Part shown: positions 1 to 8,189 of the stretch, piece by piece
Layout of the letters: the number at the start of each line of letters is the position of its first letter
Numbering within the stretch: position 1 is the first letter of the stretch
Source of the DNA: Eggerthellaceae bacterium UBA3686
GTDB lineage: Bacteria; Actinomycetota; Coriobacteriia; Coriobacteriales; Eggerthellaceae
Direction: 5' to 3'
DNA length: 20,906 nt
Assembly: GCA_002371495.1 (NCBI GenBank)
Contig: DFIX01000006.1
Location: 1 to 20,906, forward strand
The notes under the pieces: model-generated
What the model saw: only the letters and a program-made list of their open reading frames with translations
Databases searched by the model: none
What the model was told of the DNA's origin: nothing
Translations under genes and position numbers: made by a program

Positions 1-961
1 GCTATGCGCAGCTCTACGCCTTCGACGGGGCGGCCAACCGTACCTGCGCGCTGCTCCACGAGGTCAGACGGGCGTACCATGGTCAGTGGCGCGCCTTCGC
101 TCTGGCCGTACATGTTCACGAAGGTGGCGTTAGCGTAGTCGAGCTCCATGCGCATCATCTGCACGGGAGTCGTCATGCCGCCAGCGATTAGGCAGGTGCG
201 CAGATGCGGCGCAACGTTGCGAGAAAAGCCTTCTGCGACCGAGAGCGCCTGATACACTGCTCCGACGGCCGCCATGTCGCTCACGCAATGTTCGGAAATG
301 AGCGGCGCGATAGAGTCGGCGCGGTAGTTGGCGGGCAGGCAGACCTTGGCTCCTTGGGTGAGGTAGACATAGCTGGTAAGCAGGCCGAGTATGTGGAAAA
401 GGGGAACTGACACGCAAATGGACGGACCCCTCGTGCCCTCGAGGCCCAATTCGAGGGCGCGCGCATCGCAGGTGAGTGCGCGATGCGAAACGCAGACCGC
501 CTTTGGCCTGGAAGTAGTGCCGCTCGTGAAGATGATGAAAGCGGTCTCGCCCGCCTCGTCATCGGTTCGCACCTCCTCGATACCCGGGGCATCGGCAAAT
601 CGCGACACGAGGCCCGGCGTGCCCGTACGCATGTCTATGCAATTCTTAAGAGCTATGCCGCTGGCTTTAGCGAGCGTGCCCAACGCATCGTCCCAGCGCT
701 TCGTCTGCCCGTTGTCGCCGCATATGATGTAAGTTGCGCCGACCGAACGCAGCAGTTTGGCTACGTCTTGGACGCCCATGCTGTAGTTGACGAGGACGGC
801 GACGCCGCCTGCCCGCACGATCGCGAAGAAGGCTACGAGCCAGTCGATGGAGTTGTACGACCAGAGCGCCACGCGGGTGTTCGGTGCGGATTGGCGCGGT
901 AGAGGCTCGTGACGCCGCTGCAGTTCTGTTGCTTAATCGCAAATTCCGGTTGGTTCACCAT
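1..961 (-). CDS. AMP-forming acyl-CoA synthetase / ligase, 5' part only, with an N-terminal frameshift
   Basis: The minus strand encodes an ANL-superfamily adenylate-forming enzyme (fatty-acid or aryl acid:CoA ligase type) that leaves the window at base 1. The main frame is open from base 932 to 1. It carries the phosphate-binding loop FTSGTTSRPKAV (bases 530-495), an N-terminal SYNSIDWLVAFFAIVRAG block, and the YGQSE adenine/hinge motif (bases 110-96). The C-terminal lysine domain lies outside the window. The best start is ATG at 961, preceded by an AGAGGT ribosome-binding site, but that frame (MVNQPEFAIKQQN...YRANPHRT) ends at a TAG at 833-835, while the catalytic frame has a TAA at 933-935 and no ATG before the conserved region. 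One missing base between about 910 and 885 would join them. This may be a real pseudogenising deletion or a sequence error. Family is certain; the acyl substrate cannot be told. Confidence 0.85.
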
Positions 962-1280
962 GATGTGTACCTCTTTCGCTTGAAAGCCCCCATATGGTGG
1001 CTGCTTAACCGCTCGATAGGAATAATTGATTCAAAGTATAGACTTCATCGAGCGTTATATCGGGGCTGGATGCTATGCGACAAATATCCCCTTAATTCGC
1101 GAGAAGAAAAACTAGTAAACAAATAGGTAATAAAGCATAATGGCATGTCAATACGCTGTTTTGGGCGCGTTGCATATGCGATAATACGGTCGAGCGGCGC
1201 AGGCGGCATACAGGTGTACAAAGGCGCTAGGGTAACGCTCAACAACGTCACGGTGGCGGGGTGCCGCGCGAAGCCTATCA
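962..1280. other. Intergenic region with a beta-helix-like coding remnant
   Basis: 319 bases separate the 5' end of the acyl-CoA ligase from the 3' end of the radical SAM gene. The part next to 961 should hold the ligase promoter; TTGTCG and TATAAC with an 18-base spacer (about 1083-1054, minus strand) is a weak candidate. On the plus strand, bases 1199-1263 read AGGIQVYKGARVTLNNVTV, which looks like one rung of a right-handed beta-helix adhesin, but the frame continues into antisense of the next gene and has no family context. No clear terminator is visible after the radical SAM gene. Confidence 0.4.
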
Positions 1281-2651
1281 TCATTCCGATTGCTTTGCGT
1301 TCTCGTCATCCTCGGCAGGTTTTTCTTCGCCGATACGCGCATGCAGAGCTAGAACGTAAGCTTCTGGGTCATCCTTATAGGGCAGGCAAGCGCGGGTTTC
1401 ATACAGGCGCTTCTGGGGGCAGCCGCCAGCGCAGAGCGGAAGCCACACGCATTCGCGACATTCTTCGTCGGGGACGGGGGCTGCCGTGTTGAGGTACTTG
1501 GTCAGGTTGTCGACGTTCGATGCCGTAGCCAGCGGGTCTTTCGGATCCCAGTCATGTGCGGTACCGAAGCTTTGATATGGTTTATCGACTGATTCCCAGC
1601 ATTTCTGCAGATTGCCTTTGTCGTCGATGCCGACGCACCAGATGTTTTGCGCACCGCAGTAGTTACCGCGGCCAGCCGTGAAACGGTGCGAGTCCTGTCG
1701 AATGCTGACTTCCGAATCGGTTCCGCCGCAGAGCAGGTTCACCTGCTGTCCGCGTTCGTCTGCGACAGCAGATCCGCTTACGGGTGCAGGGTAGTAATGA
1801 ATCTCGTTGCCCGATTCCTTGGCCAGCTCTTTCACGAATGCCTCAAGCGCATCCATTTGATCGCGGTTTTCGGTGTGTACGTTGTGGCGGATTTCAATAC
1901 TGAAGGGGATGGGCTCGCGCAGGTTATCGACGATGCGGTCGAACGTGGGGCCGCCGCCTGCCAGATGGCGTGTGGCATCGTGGGCTTCGCCCATGCCGTC
2001 GAGGGTCACCTGAGCGGAATACACCTTATACTTCTCGAGCATGCTTACGTTCTCGCGCGTGAGCAGGTAGCCGTTTGTGATGATGCCCGCATGGTACTCG
2101 CCGCCGCGCTCGTCAGTCAGCGCAATCAGACGCTGCGATAGTGACTCGATTACGTCGGGCGCGAGCAACGGTTCGCCTCCGAACCAGGTGACCGAGATGT
2201 CCTTGGAGCCGTTTGCGTTCATCATGCGCTCGGCCAGCGCGACTACGTCGTCTTGCACGTCTGCCGACATCTTGCCAGCTCGGTGGTTTTCGAAGCAGTA
2301 CGGGCAGTCGAAGTTGCAGCCCATGGTCGGGCAAATGGTTAGCCCTACGCCCCGCGGCCCTGCGCACGAACCACGCCCCATCGTTTCGATGGCCGCGCGT
2401 TCGTCGAAGTTGGCAATGATGCCGCGCTTAGAAAGGCGGCCTATGATCGGGTGGTTTTCGGCAATCTCGTCAAGCACCCCCATGAGGTACAGCTCAATGG
2501 GGCCGTACTCGGCGCAGGTGCCCTTGTACAAGTTGGCTATGGCCAAGACCTTTTTCCCGGGTACCGGGGCGCTTATGTTGTAGCGTGACACGTGCCAGCC
2601 GGCCTCTGCCGCCGTACGTTGCGAACTACCGCCTTGCTTTTGAAGGTCCAT
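1281..2651 (-). CDS. Radical SAM/SPASM domain protein, peptide-maturase-like
   Basis: A 456-residue enzyme expected to cleave S-adenosylmethionine with a [4Fe-4S] cluster. The radical SAM motif is CNFDCPYC (C112, C116, C119), followed by the SAM-binding GGEPL at 158-162. The C-terminus carries a SPASM-type auxiliary-cluster set: C332, C339, C351, then the diagnostic CRECVWLPLCAGGC (C398, C401, C407, C411) and C422. The N-terminal 100 residues (SRYNI... then an element ending in GIIANFDE) resemble the leader region of RiPP peptide maturases. Start ATG at 2651 has AAGGAG seven bases upstream. It stands alone, divergent from the membrane protein at 2806. Known relatives crosslink or otherwise modify ribosomal peptides or activate sulfatases; no sulfatase or obvious precursor peptide is in view, so the substrate is open. 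Confidence 0.9.
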   Translation of the reverse strand: MDLQKQGGSSQRTAAEAGWHVSRYNISAPVPGKKVLAIANLYKGTCAEYGPIELYLMGVLDEIAENHPIIGRLSKRGIIANFDERAAIETMGRGSCAGPRGVGLTICPTMGCNFDCPYCFENHRAGKMSADVQDDVVALAERMMNANGSKDISVTWFGGEPLLAPDVIESLSQRLIALTDERGGEYHAGIITNGYLLTRENVSMLEKYKVYSAQVTLDGMGEAHDATRHLAGGGPTFDRIVDNLREPIPFSIEIRHNVHTENRDQMDALEAFVKELAKESGNEIHYYPAPVSGSAVADERGQQVNLLCGGTDSEVSIRQDSHRFTAGRGNYCGAQNIWCVGIDDKGNLQKCWESVDKPYQSFGTAHDWDPKDPLATASNVDNLTKYLNTAAPVPDEECRECVWLPLCAGGCPQKRLYETRACLPYKDDPEAYVLALHARIGEEKPAEDDENAKQSE

Positions 2652-2685
2652 GGCGTATCTCCTTGCCTTCGGGATTTCGAGGACA

Positions 2686-2691
2686 ATTATA
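2686..2691 (-). promoter_or_regulatory. Probable -10 box of the radical SAM gene
   Basis: The minus strand reads a perfect TATAAT at 2691-2686, about 35 bases upstream of the ATG at 2651. The -35 region is weak (CTGAAC-like at a 16-base spacing), so the promoter may need an activator. Confidence 0.45.
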
Positions 2692-2805
2692 TGAGACTAC
2701 GCTCGATGTTCAGAGCGCGCCGTCTTCCTTGCTTCCCGCTATCAGTTGCAAAAAGCTGGTCTATGATGGTACCGCGCATCTACGCTCTACGACCGAGGAG
2801 GGCTT

Positions 2806-3729
2806 ATGGAAAACGATGTGTCTCAGGATATCAAGGAACTCGCCGACGAGGTGGCCTTCGACGAAATGCCAATCAGGAACAAGCTGATCATTGCAGGGGT
2901 TTTGCTGGTAGTCGGGCTGATTTCGGCTTTGCTGCTCTCGGGTATTTTCTCTTCGCCCGATACGTACGGAAAGACCATCGAGTCGCTCGACAGCAAGAAG
3001 GAGAACGTGCTCATGTTGACAGCCGCCTCTGCGGGCGCTTCAGCTGCGCTTTCGGCGATTCCGGACGATACGTGCACGCCCCTCGCCGAGCGACTTGCCG
3101 ATCTCAGCGGCGATTTCCTCATCATACTTACGGCGATTTACCTCGAGAAATATCTGCTCACGACATTCGGATTCGTGTCGTTCGCCATTCTGATACCTGC
3201 GAGCTGTTTGCTGGTGATAATCGCGCTCTTCATAAGGAAGAGGCCGGGGCTCAGCAAAACGCTCGTGCGCCTTTCCGAGAAGCTCGCGCTTTTGGGCATC
3301 GCGTTTGTCCTGACGGTTCCTGCCAGTGTTATGGTTTCCGACCGAATCGAGGCAACGTATCAGGATTCCATCGATCAAACGTTGCAGGCCGCGCAGATCA
3401 CGACCGACGCAGCAGAGGATACGAGCGAAGAGGTCAAGCGCGACGAGGCGACAAACCCGATTGAGTTCTTCCAGCAACGAGTCGAGGATCTTGCGGGCGC
3501 GGCAGACAATGCGGTTGGCGCGCTTGGCGGCGCCGTCGATTGGGTCAAAGGGGTAATTGCCAACTTCATCGAAGCGGTAGCTGTCATGATCGTCATCTCG
3601 TGCATCATCCCAATACTGGTGCTCGTCTTTTTCCTGTGGCTTGTGAAGCTCATACTCGGTGTGAACGTTGACGCTCCGATGGGCATGCTCCGCCCGGGCG
3701 CCTTGGGCCGCATGGTCCGGAAGCGCTAG
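2806..3729 (+). CDS. Uncharacterised multi-pass membrane protein
   Basis: A 307-residue protein I cannot assign to a characterised family. It has an acidic 20-residue N-terminus, a hydrophobic helix at about 27-48, a conserved-looking block around ASAGASAALSAIPDDTCTPLAERLADLSGDF (residues 74-104; shown here only to mark the region by its ends ASAGAS and SGDF), further helices near 104-119, 122-143 and 159-177, an acidic soluble stretch 178-250 that is probably amphipathic helix, and a long C-terminal hydrophobic segment 254-284 with a basic tail. No signal-peptidase site is evident. ATG at 2806 follows AGGAGG (2796-2801). It is divergent from the radical SAM gene with a 154-base gap, so the two may share regulation, but nothing in its sequence shows a peptide-export or protease function. 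Confidence 0.85.
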   Translation: MENDVSQDIKELADEVAFDEMPIRNKLIIAGVLLVVGLISALLLSGIFSSPDTYGKTIESLDSKKENVLMLTAASAGASAALSAIPDDTCTPLAERLADLSGDFLIILTAIYLEKYLLTTFGFVSFAILIPASCLLVIIALFIRKRPGLSKTLVRLSEKLALLGIAFVLTVPASVMVSDRIEATYQDSIDQTLQAAQITTDAAEDTSEEVKRDEATNPIEFFQQRVEDLAGAADNAVGALGGAVDWVKGVIANFIEAVAVMIVISCIIPILVLVFFLWLVKLILGVNVDAPMGMLRPGALGRMVRKR

Positions 3730-3864
3730 GCTTCACAGTCATTTTGGCGCCCTTCATTTCAGCCTTCTCTTTCGTGCGGTTCTTATGCTGACAGGTCCTT
3801 TGCTATATCCGTCGATTCAAAAATAGATCTGAAAATGCTGCCGAGCATGGGCTGCTGAATGTCA

Positions 3865-3902
3865 AACTAAAGGGGACCATGGTGCCACAGTCCCCTTTAG
3901 TT
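3865..3902 (-). terminator. Bidirectional intrinsic terminator
   Basis: A perfect 13-bp stem (3865-3877 with 3890-3902) around a 12-base loop, six bases past the stop codon of the P-type ATPase. On the minus strand the right arm ends in TTTAGTTTGA. It also lies 135 bases after the membrane-protein gene and can end transcription from both convergent genes. Confidence 0.85.
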
Positions 3903-3908
3903 GTCGTG

Positions 3909-5810
<1,902 letters not shown>

Positions 5811-5856
5811 ATCAGTAATGTTTCCTTCCGTTATGCATCTGTTCGCGTACATCATA

Positions 5857-5886
5857 GAACATATGAGAACATGTTCATATGTTCAA
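5857..5886 (-). promoter_or_regulatory. Promoter with overlapping ArsR/SmtB-like operator for the metal ATPase
   Basis: The minus strand reads TTGAAC (5886-5881), a 17-base spacer and TATGTT (5863-5858). The same bases form a near-palindrome with arms GAACATATGA and TCATATGTTC style repeats (5857-5884), the TGAACATA core typical of zinc/cadmium-sensing ArsR/SmtB (CzrA, CadC, SmtB) operators. A bound repressor would cover both promoter elements. No arsR-type gene is in the window. Confidence 0.75.
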
Positions 5887-6229
5887 AAAAATATTTTGTA
5901 GTTTGAGGTCATAGGCATGCTTGAAATTTGGGGAAGGCATCTTATGTTTCGAGGCCGGAAATGAGGAAATCGGTTTCAGATACGTTCGCCAATGGCGAAT
6001 ACGATGTAGTTATGTCAACCATTCCTCAGTCGGTGTGCGTCCATGTCGGTTGCGGACCTTCCCACGTTGCCGCCACCTTCCTTCTGCGTGCGGCCCGCAG
6101 CGCGTTCCGGCGGGCCGCACGCGCTACAGAAGGCACGTCGATGTTTGCGCTTTTCCATCCAGCATGGATTTGCGAAGAAAGCGTGCTAAGTTGTCCGAAG
6201 AGGTTCGATAAGGTTTTTGGTTATTGAGC
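5887..6229. other. Intergenic region between the two metal-responsive promoters
   Basis: About 340 bases without a convincing gene. It contains a small inverted repeat (TTCGCCA/TGGCGAA near 5986-6000) and the large GC-rich hairpin listed separately at 6080-6133. A 99-codon open frame at 5928-6227 crosses this hairpin, has no ribosome-binding site worth noting and shows no recognisable motif, so I do not call it. Confidence 0.5.
6080..6133. repeat. GC-rich hairpin in the intergenic region
   Basis: Inner perfect 11-bp stem GTGCGGCCCGC (6088-6098) with 6110-6120, extended after a small asymmetric internal loop by a 7-bp stem CCTTCTG (6080-6086) with CAGAAGG (6127-6133). No T-run follows on either strand, so it is not a standard terminator; it may be a REP-like element or an insulator between the two divergent promoters. 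Confidence 0.65.
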
Positions 6230-6290
6230 TTGACAGAAAATCATCGGATAGATACTATATGCATGAACATATGAACAAACTAACATATGA
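6230..6290 (+). promoter_or_regulatory. Promoter and ArsR/SmtB-like operator for the HMA protein
   Basis: A consensus -35 TTGACA (6230-6235) is followed after 17 bases by TACTAT (6253-6258; GATACT at 6251 is an alternative). Immediately downstream lie repeated ATGAACATATGAACA (6263-6277) and AACATATGAAT (6282-6292) elements, the same TGAACATA vocabulary as the operator at 5857-5884. Repression at the transcription start is likely. Confidence 0.75.
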
Positions 6291-6311
6291 ATGATTTTAA
6301 AGAGGATTATC

Positions 6312-6530
6312 ATGCGTAAGGTATACAAGCTCGATGGCGAATTGTGCGCAAATTGCGCTGGGAAGATCAAGGATGCTGTCGAAAAGCTTCCGGGCGTTAA
6401 CAGTGCTTCCGTCAATGCCATGACCTACAAGTTTACGCTCGACGCTGAGGACGATAAATTCGACGAGGCTCTGAAGGGCTCGCTCAAGCTCTTTTCAGAC
6501 ATCGAACCCGACTGCGAGGTTCTGGTCTAA
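6312..6530 (+). CDS. Free-standing heavy-metal-associated (HMA) domain protein
   Basis: A 72-residue cytoplasmic ferredoxin-fold metal-binding protein consisting of a single HMA domain. The metal ligands are C12 and C15 in ELCANCAGK, the CANCA variant seen in the N-terminal domains of CadA/ZntA-type pumps rather than the GMTCxxC of copper chaperones; LPGVNSASVNAMTYKFTL follows the usual beta-alpha-beta pattern. The acidic C-terminus (DAEDDKFDEA) is in keeping with divalent metal binding. ATG at 6312 has AGAGGA upstream; an in-frame ATG at 6291 lies inside the operator and is unlikely. It is divergent from the ATPase that lacks this domain, so it probably delivers metal to that pump or buffers it. 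Function is inferred from fold and context. Confidence 0.9.
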   Translation: MRKVYKLDGELCANCAGKIKDAVEKLPGVNSASVNAMTYKFTLDAEDDKFDEALKGSLKLFSDIEPDCEVLV

Positions 6531-6592
6531 CCGGCCGAGCCTAATCCGCCCATACATAGAAAACGGTATGCATGCCGCAGGCGTATCACCTG

Positions 6593-6631
6593 AAAAGGAA
6601 GCAAAGGGGAATACCCCCTTTGCTTCCTTTT
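6593..6631. terminator. Strong bidirectional terminator
   Basis: A perfect 17-bp stem (6593-6609 with 6615-6631) with a 5-base loop and A-rich/T-rich ends on both sides, between the convergent HMA gene and the hydrolase gene. Short CCTGA/TCAGG flanks extend the symmetry. Confidence 0.92.
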
Positions 6632-6669
6632 GCTTCAGGAATCGGCGTTTGCGCGGTGAAACAGATGGC

Positions 6670-7605
6670 TTACGCCTGAGCGAGCTGCTCGTACATCCAC
6701 TCCACGAGCGTCTCTTCGACGTCGTCCTTGATTTCGTCGTAGTTGTGGATTTCGTGGCGGTATCCCGAGTACAGGCGCGTAATAACGTTGTGTCCGGTGT
6801 CGATGAGCCAGTTGGCGCACTGATAGACGCCCTCGCCGAAATTGCCCACTGGGTCCTGGTCGCCCGCAATCAGCAGAATGGGCAGGTCGGTCGGGACCTT
6901 CTGAGCCCATTCTTTGCCCTCGATGCACAGCATCATGTCAATGAAATCACGCAGGCTGATGTTGTGGGTGGGGTGGGTGAACGCGTCGAACGGGTCCTCG
7001 GCATGGTCTTTCTGCACCCACTGGTCGTGGCAGATCCACTCGTTGCCGAGCTTGACGCCCTCGTCGCAGCGCGCGAACATCCAACCGAAGAGCGCCGCGA
7101 TGAAATCGGGGTTCGATTCGTGCGCCTCGCCGGCTTCGACGGCGGCGTCGACCAGCGCGCGCGTGTCTGTCGTTCCCTCGAAGATGCCCGTAGTGCCACA
7201 GTAGATGACGCCCGCCAGCTCGTCGCCGTACTTGGTGCTGAAGTCGCGCGCGATCATCGAACCCATGGAGTGGCCGAACATGAAGTAGGGAAGGCCGGGG
7301 TACTTTTCGCTCACGACGTCCTTGAATCGCTTCTCGTCTTCCATCATGGTGTGCGGGCCCGCGTCGCCCCAGTCGCCCCACGTGTCGTTCAGAATGGCCG
7401 TGGCGCCGTGGCCAACATGGTCGTTAGCTGCGACGATGAACCCGGCGTCCATCAGCGCGACGATCATATGGAAATAACGGCGGGAATGCTCACCGAATCC
7501 GTGAACGAGCTGCACGATACCTTCGGGCTCGCATGCCGGCACGTAGATCCAGCCAATAACTTGGTCGCGGTCGTTCGATGAGGGGAATTTCACTTCGTGC
7601 AACAT
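6670..7605 (-). CDS. Alpha/beta hydrolase, monoacylglycerol-lipase / S33 type
   Basis: A 311-residue soluble hydrolase. The oxyanion-hole segment VHGFGEHSRRY (34-44), the DHVGHG turn (62-67), the nucleophile elbow GHSMGS (S113), the acid in AGDQDPVG (D251) and YRHEIHN with the catalytic histidine (H284) give the complete triad and match the serine aminopeptidase S33 / monoglyceride lipase (PldB-like) family in order and length. The 140-240 stretch is the cap. No signal peptide, so it probably acts in the cytoplasm on lysophospholipid, monoacylglycerol or another small ester. ATG at 7605 has AAGGAG five bases upstream. Transcribed alone or after the small membrane protein at 8022, from which it is separated by 183 bases and a hairpin. 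Exact substrate unknown. Confidence 0.93.
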   Translation of the reverse strand: MLHEVKFPSSNDRDQVIGWIYVPACEPEGIVQLVHGFGEHSRRYFHMIVALMDAGFIVAANDHVGHGATAILNDTWGDWGDAGPHTMMEDEKRFKDVVSEKYPGLPYFMFGHSMGSMIARDFSTKYGDELAGVIYCGTTGIFEGTTDTRALVDAAVEAGEAHESNPDFIAALFGWMFARCDEGVKLGNEWICHDQWVQKDHAEDPFDAFTHPTHNISLRDFIDMMLCIEGKEWAQKVPTDLPILLIAGDQDPVGNFGEGVYQCANWLIDTGHNVITRLYSGYRHEIHNYDEIKDDVEETLVEWMYEQLAQA

Positions 7606-7704
7606 GCTCGCTCCTTTTCTTAGAGGCTTTGCGGCGCGGGCTCATTGCCCGAACCCTAATGTGATCATTATCCCCTATTTCGAGCGTTCGTGCGCTCGTT
7701 ATGA

Positions 7705-7771
7705 CAGTTGGGGAGCCTTCCCTGACGGATGGGGAACTGCCCGCGCCTGTCAGGGAAGCCTCCACAACCTG
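7705..7771. repeat. Long imperfect hairpin
   Basis: Arms 7705-7726 and 7749-7771 pair with two mismatches and one bulge, with a core of ten perfect pairs (CTTCCCTGAC with GTCAGGGAAG) and a 22-base loop. It lies 18 bases past the stop of the small membrane protein on the minus strand and may end or attenuate that transcript, but no T-run follows on either side. A second short hairpin (CGAGCG/CGCTCG) is at 7681-7698. Confidence 0.6.
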
Positions 7772-7788
7772 CCATGAATCCAATCCCT

Positions 7789-8022
7789 CTACTTCGAATT
7801 GGTTATATTTAGGAACATATCGTAGACCATCGCGAAGAAATCGCTTGCAGGTTGGAAGAACGCCGTAACGGGCTTCATAGCATCAATGATCTGTTGCGAA
7901 TTTTCGGTAACGACTGTTGGATTGACTACGTAATGCCAGTAGAAGAAGCCTGTGAGCAGATACATCACAAGAAGAATAGCGAGTACCGCAATTATTTTCT
8001 TCAAGCCGAACCAAATGCGCAT
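7789..8022 (-). CDS. Small single-helix membrane protein, unknown function
   Basis: A 77-residue protein with a short basic N-terminus (MRIWFGLKK) and one hydrophobic helix at about 10-28, then a YWHYVVNP segment and a soluble, amphipathic tail ending FFAMVYDMFLNITNSK. The topology suggests N-in with the tail outside. It has no match I recognise. The start at 8022 has a modest AAAGG nine bases upstream. An open frame of similar length on the opposite strand (7852-8124) competes; the clear positive-inside membrane helix favours the minus strand. It sits between the hydrolase and the sensor-kinase operon, with no proof of co-transcription. Confidence 0.55.
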   Translation of the reverse strand: MRIWFGLKKIIAVLAILLVMYLLTGFFYWHYVVNPTVVTENSQQIIDAMKPVTAFFQPASDFFAMVYDMFLNITNSK

Positions 8023-8136
8023 GCCCTTAGCCTTTCCATTCGTGAAAATGAAGAATTGTTCATATTATCGCTGAAAATCGACTTTGCAGCAGCAAGCTTA
8101 CTGCTGCTGGATAACTACCCCTGAGTTGTTTGACGA

Positions 8137-8175
8137 AAAAGGAGGCGAAGAGGAGTATCCTCTTCGCCTCCTTTT
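8137..8175 (-). terminator. Terminator of the BMP-kinase operon
   Basis: A perfect 18-bp stem (8137-8154 with 8158-8175) with a 3-base loop, 15 bases past the kinase stop codon. On the minus strand it ends in TTTT(T); it is symmetric enough to work on the plus strand too. Confidence 0.9.
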
Positions 8176-8189
8176 CTTCCCTCAGCAGC

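Noticed and set aside
1045..1284. A 79-codon minus frame whose ATG overlaps the radical SAM stop codon (ATGA), a possible peptide substrate
   Set aside because: No convincing ribosome-binding site, no leader-core character, only two cysteines, and the tail reads as random sequence; kept only as a weak thought.
5928..6227. A 99-codon plus-strand frame between the two metal-responsive promoters
   Set aside because: Runs through the GC-rich hairpin, lacks a ribosome-binding site and has no recognisable features.
6568..7581. A 337-codon plus-strand open frame opposite the alpha/beta hydrolase
   Set aside because: Crosses the bidirectional terminator at 6593-6631 and is antisense to a protein with an intact catalytic triad.
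7852..8124. A 90-codon plus-strand frame opposite the small membrane protein
   Set aside because: TTG start with poor ribosome-binding site; the minus frame has a clear positive-inside membrane helix.
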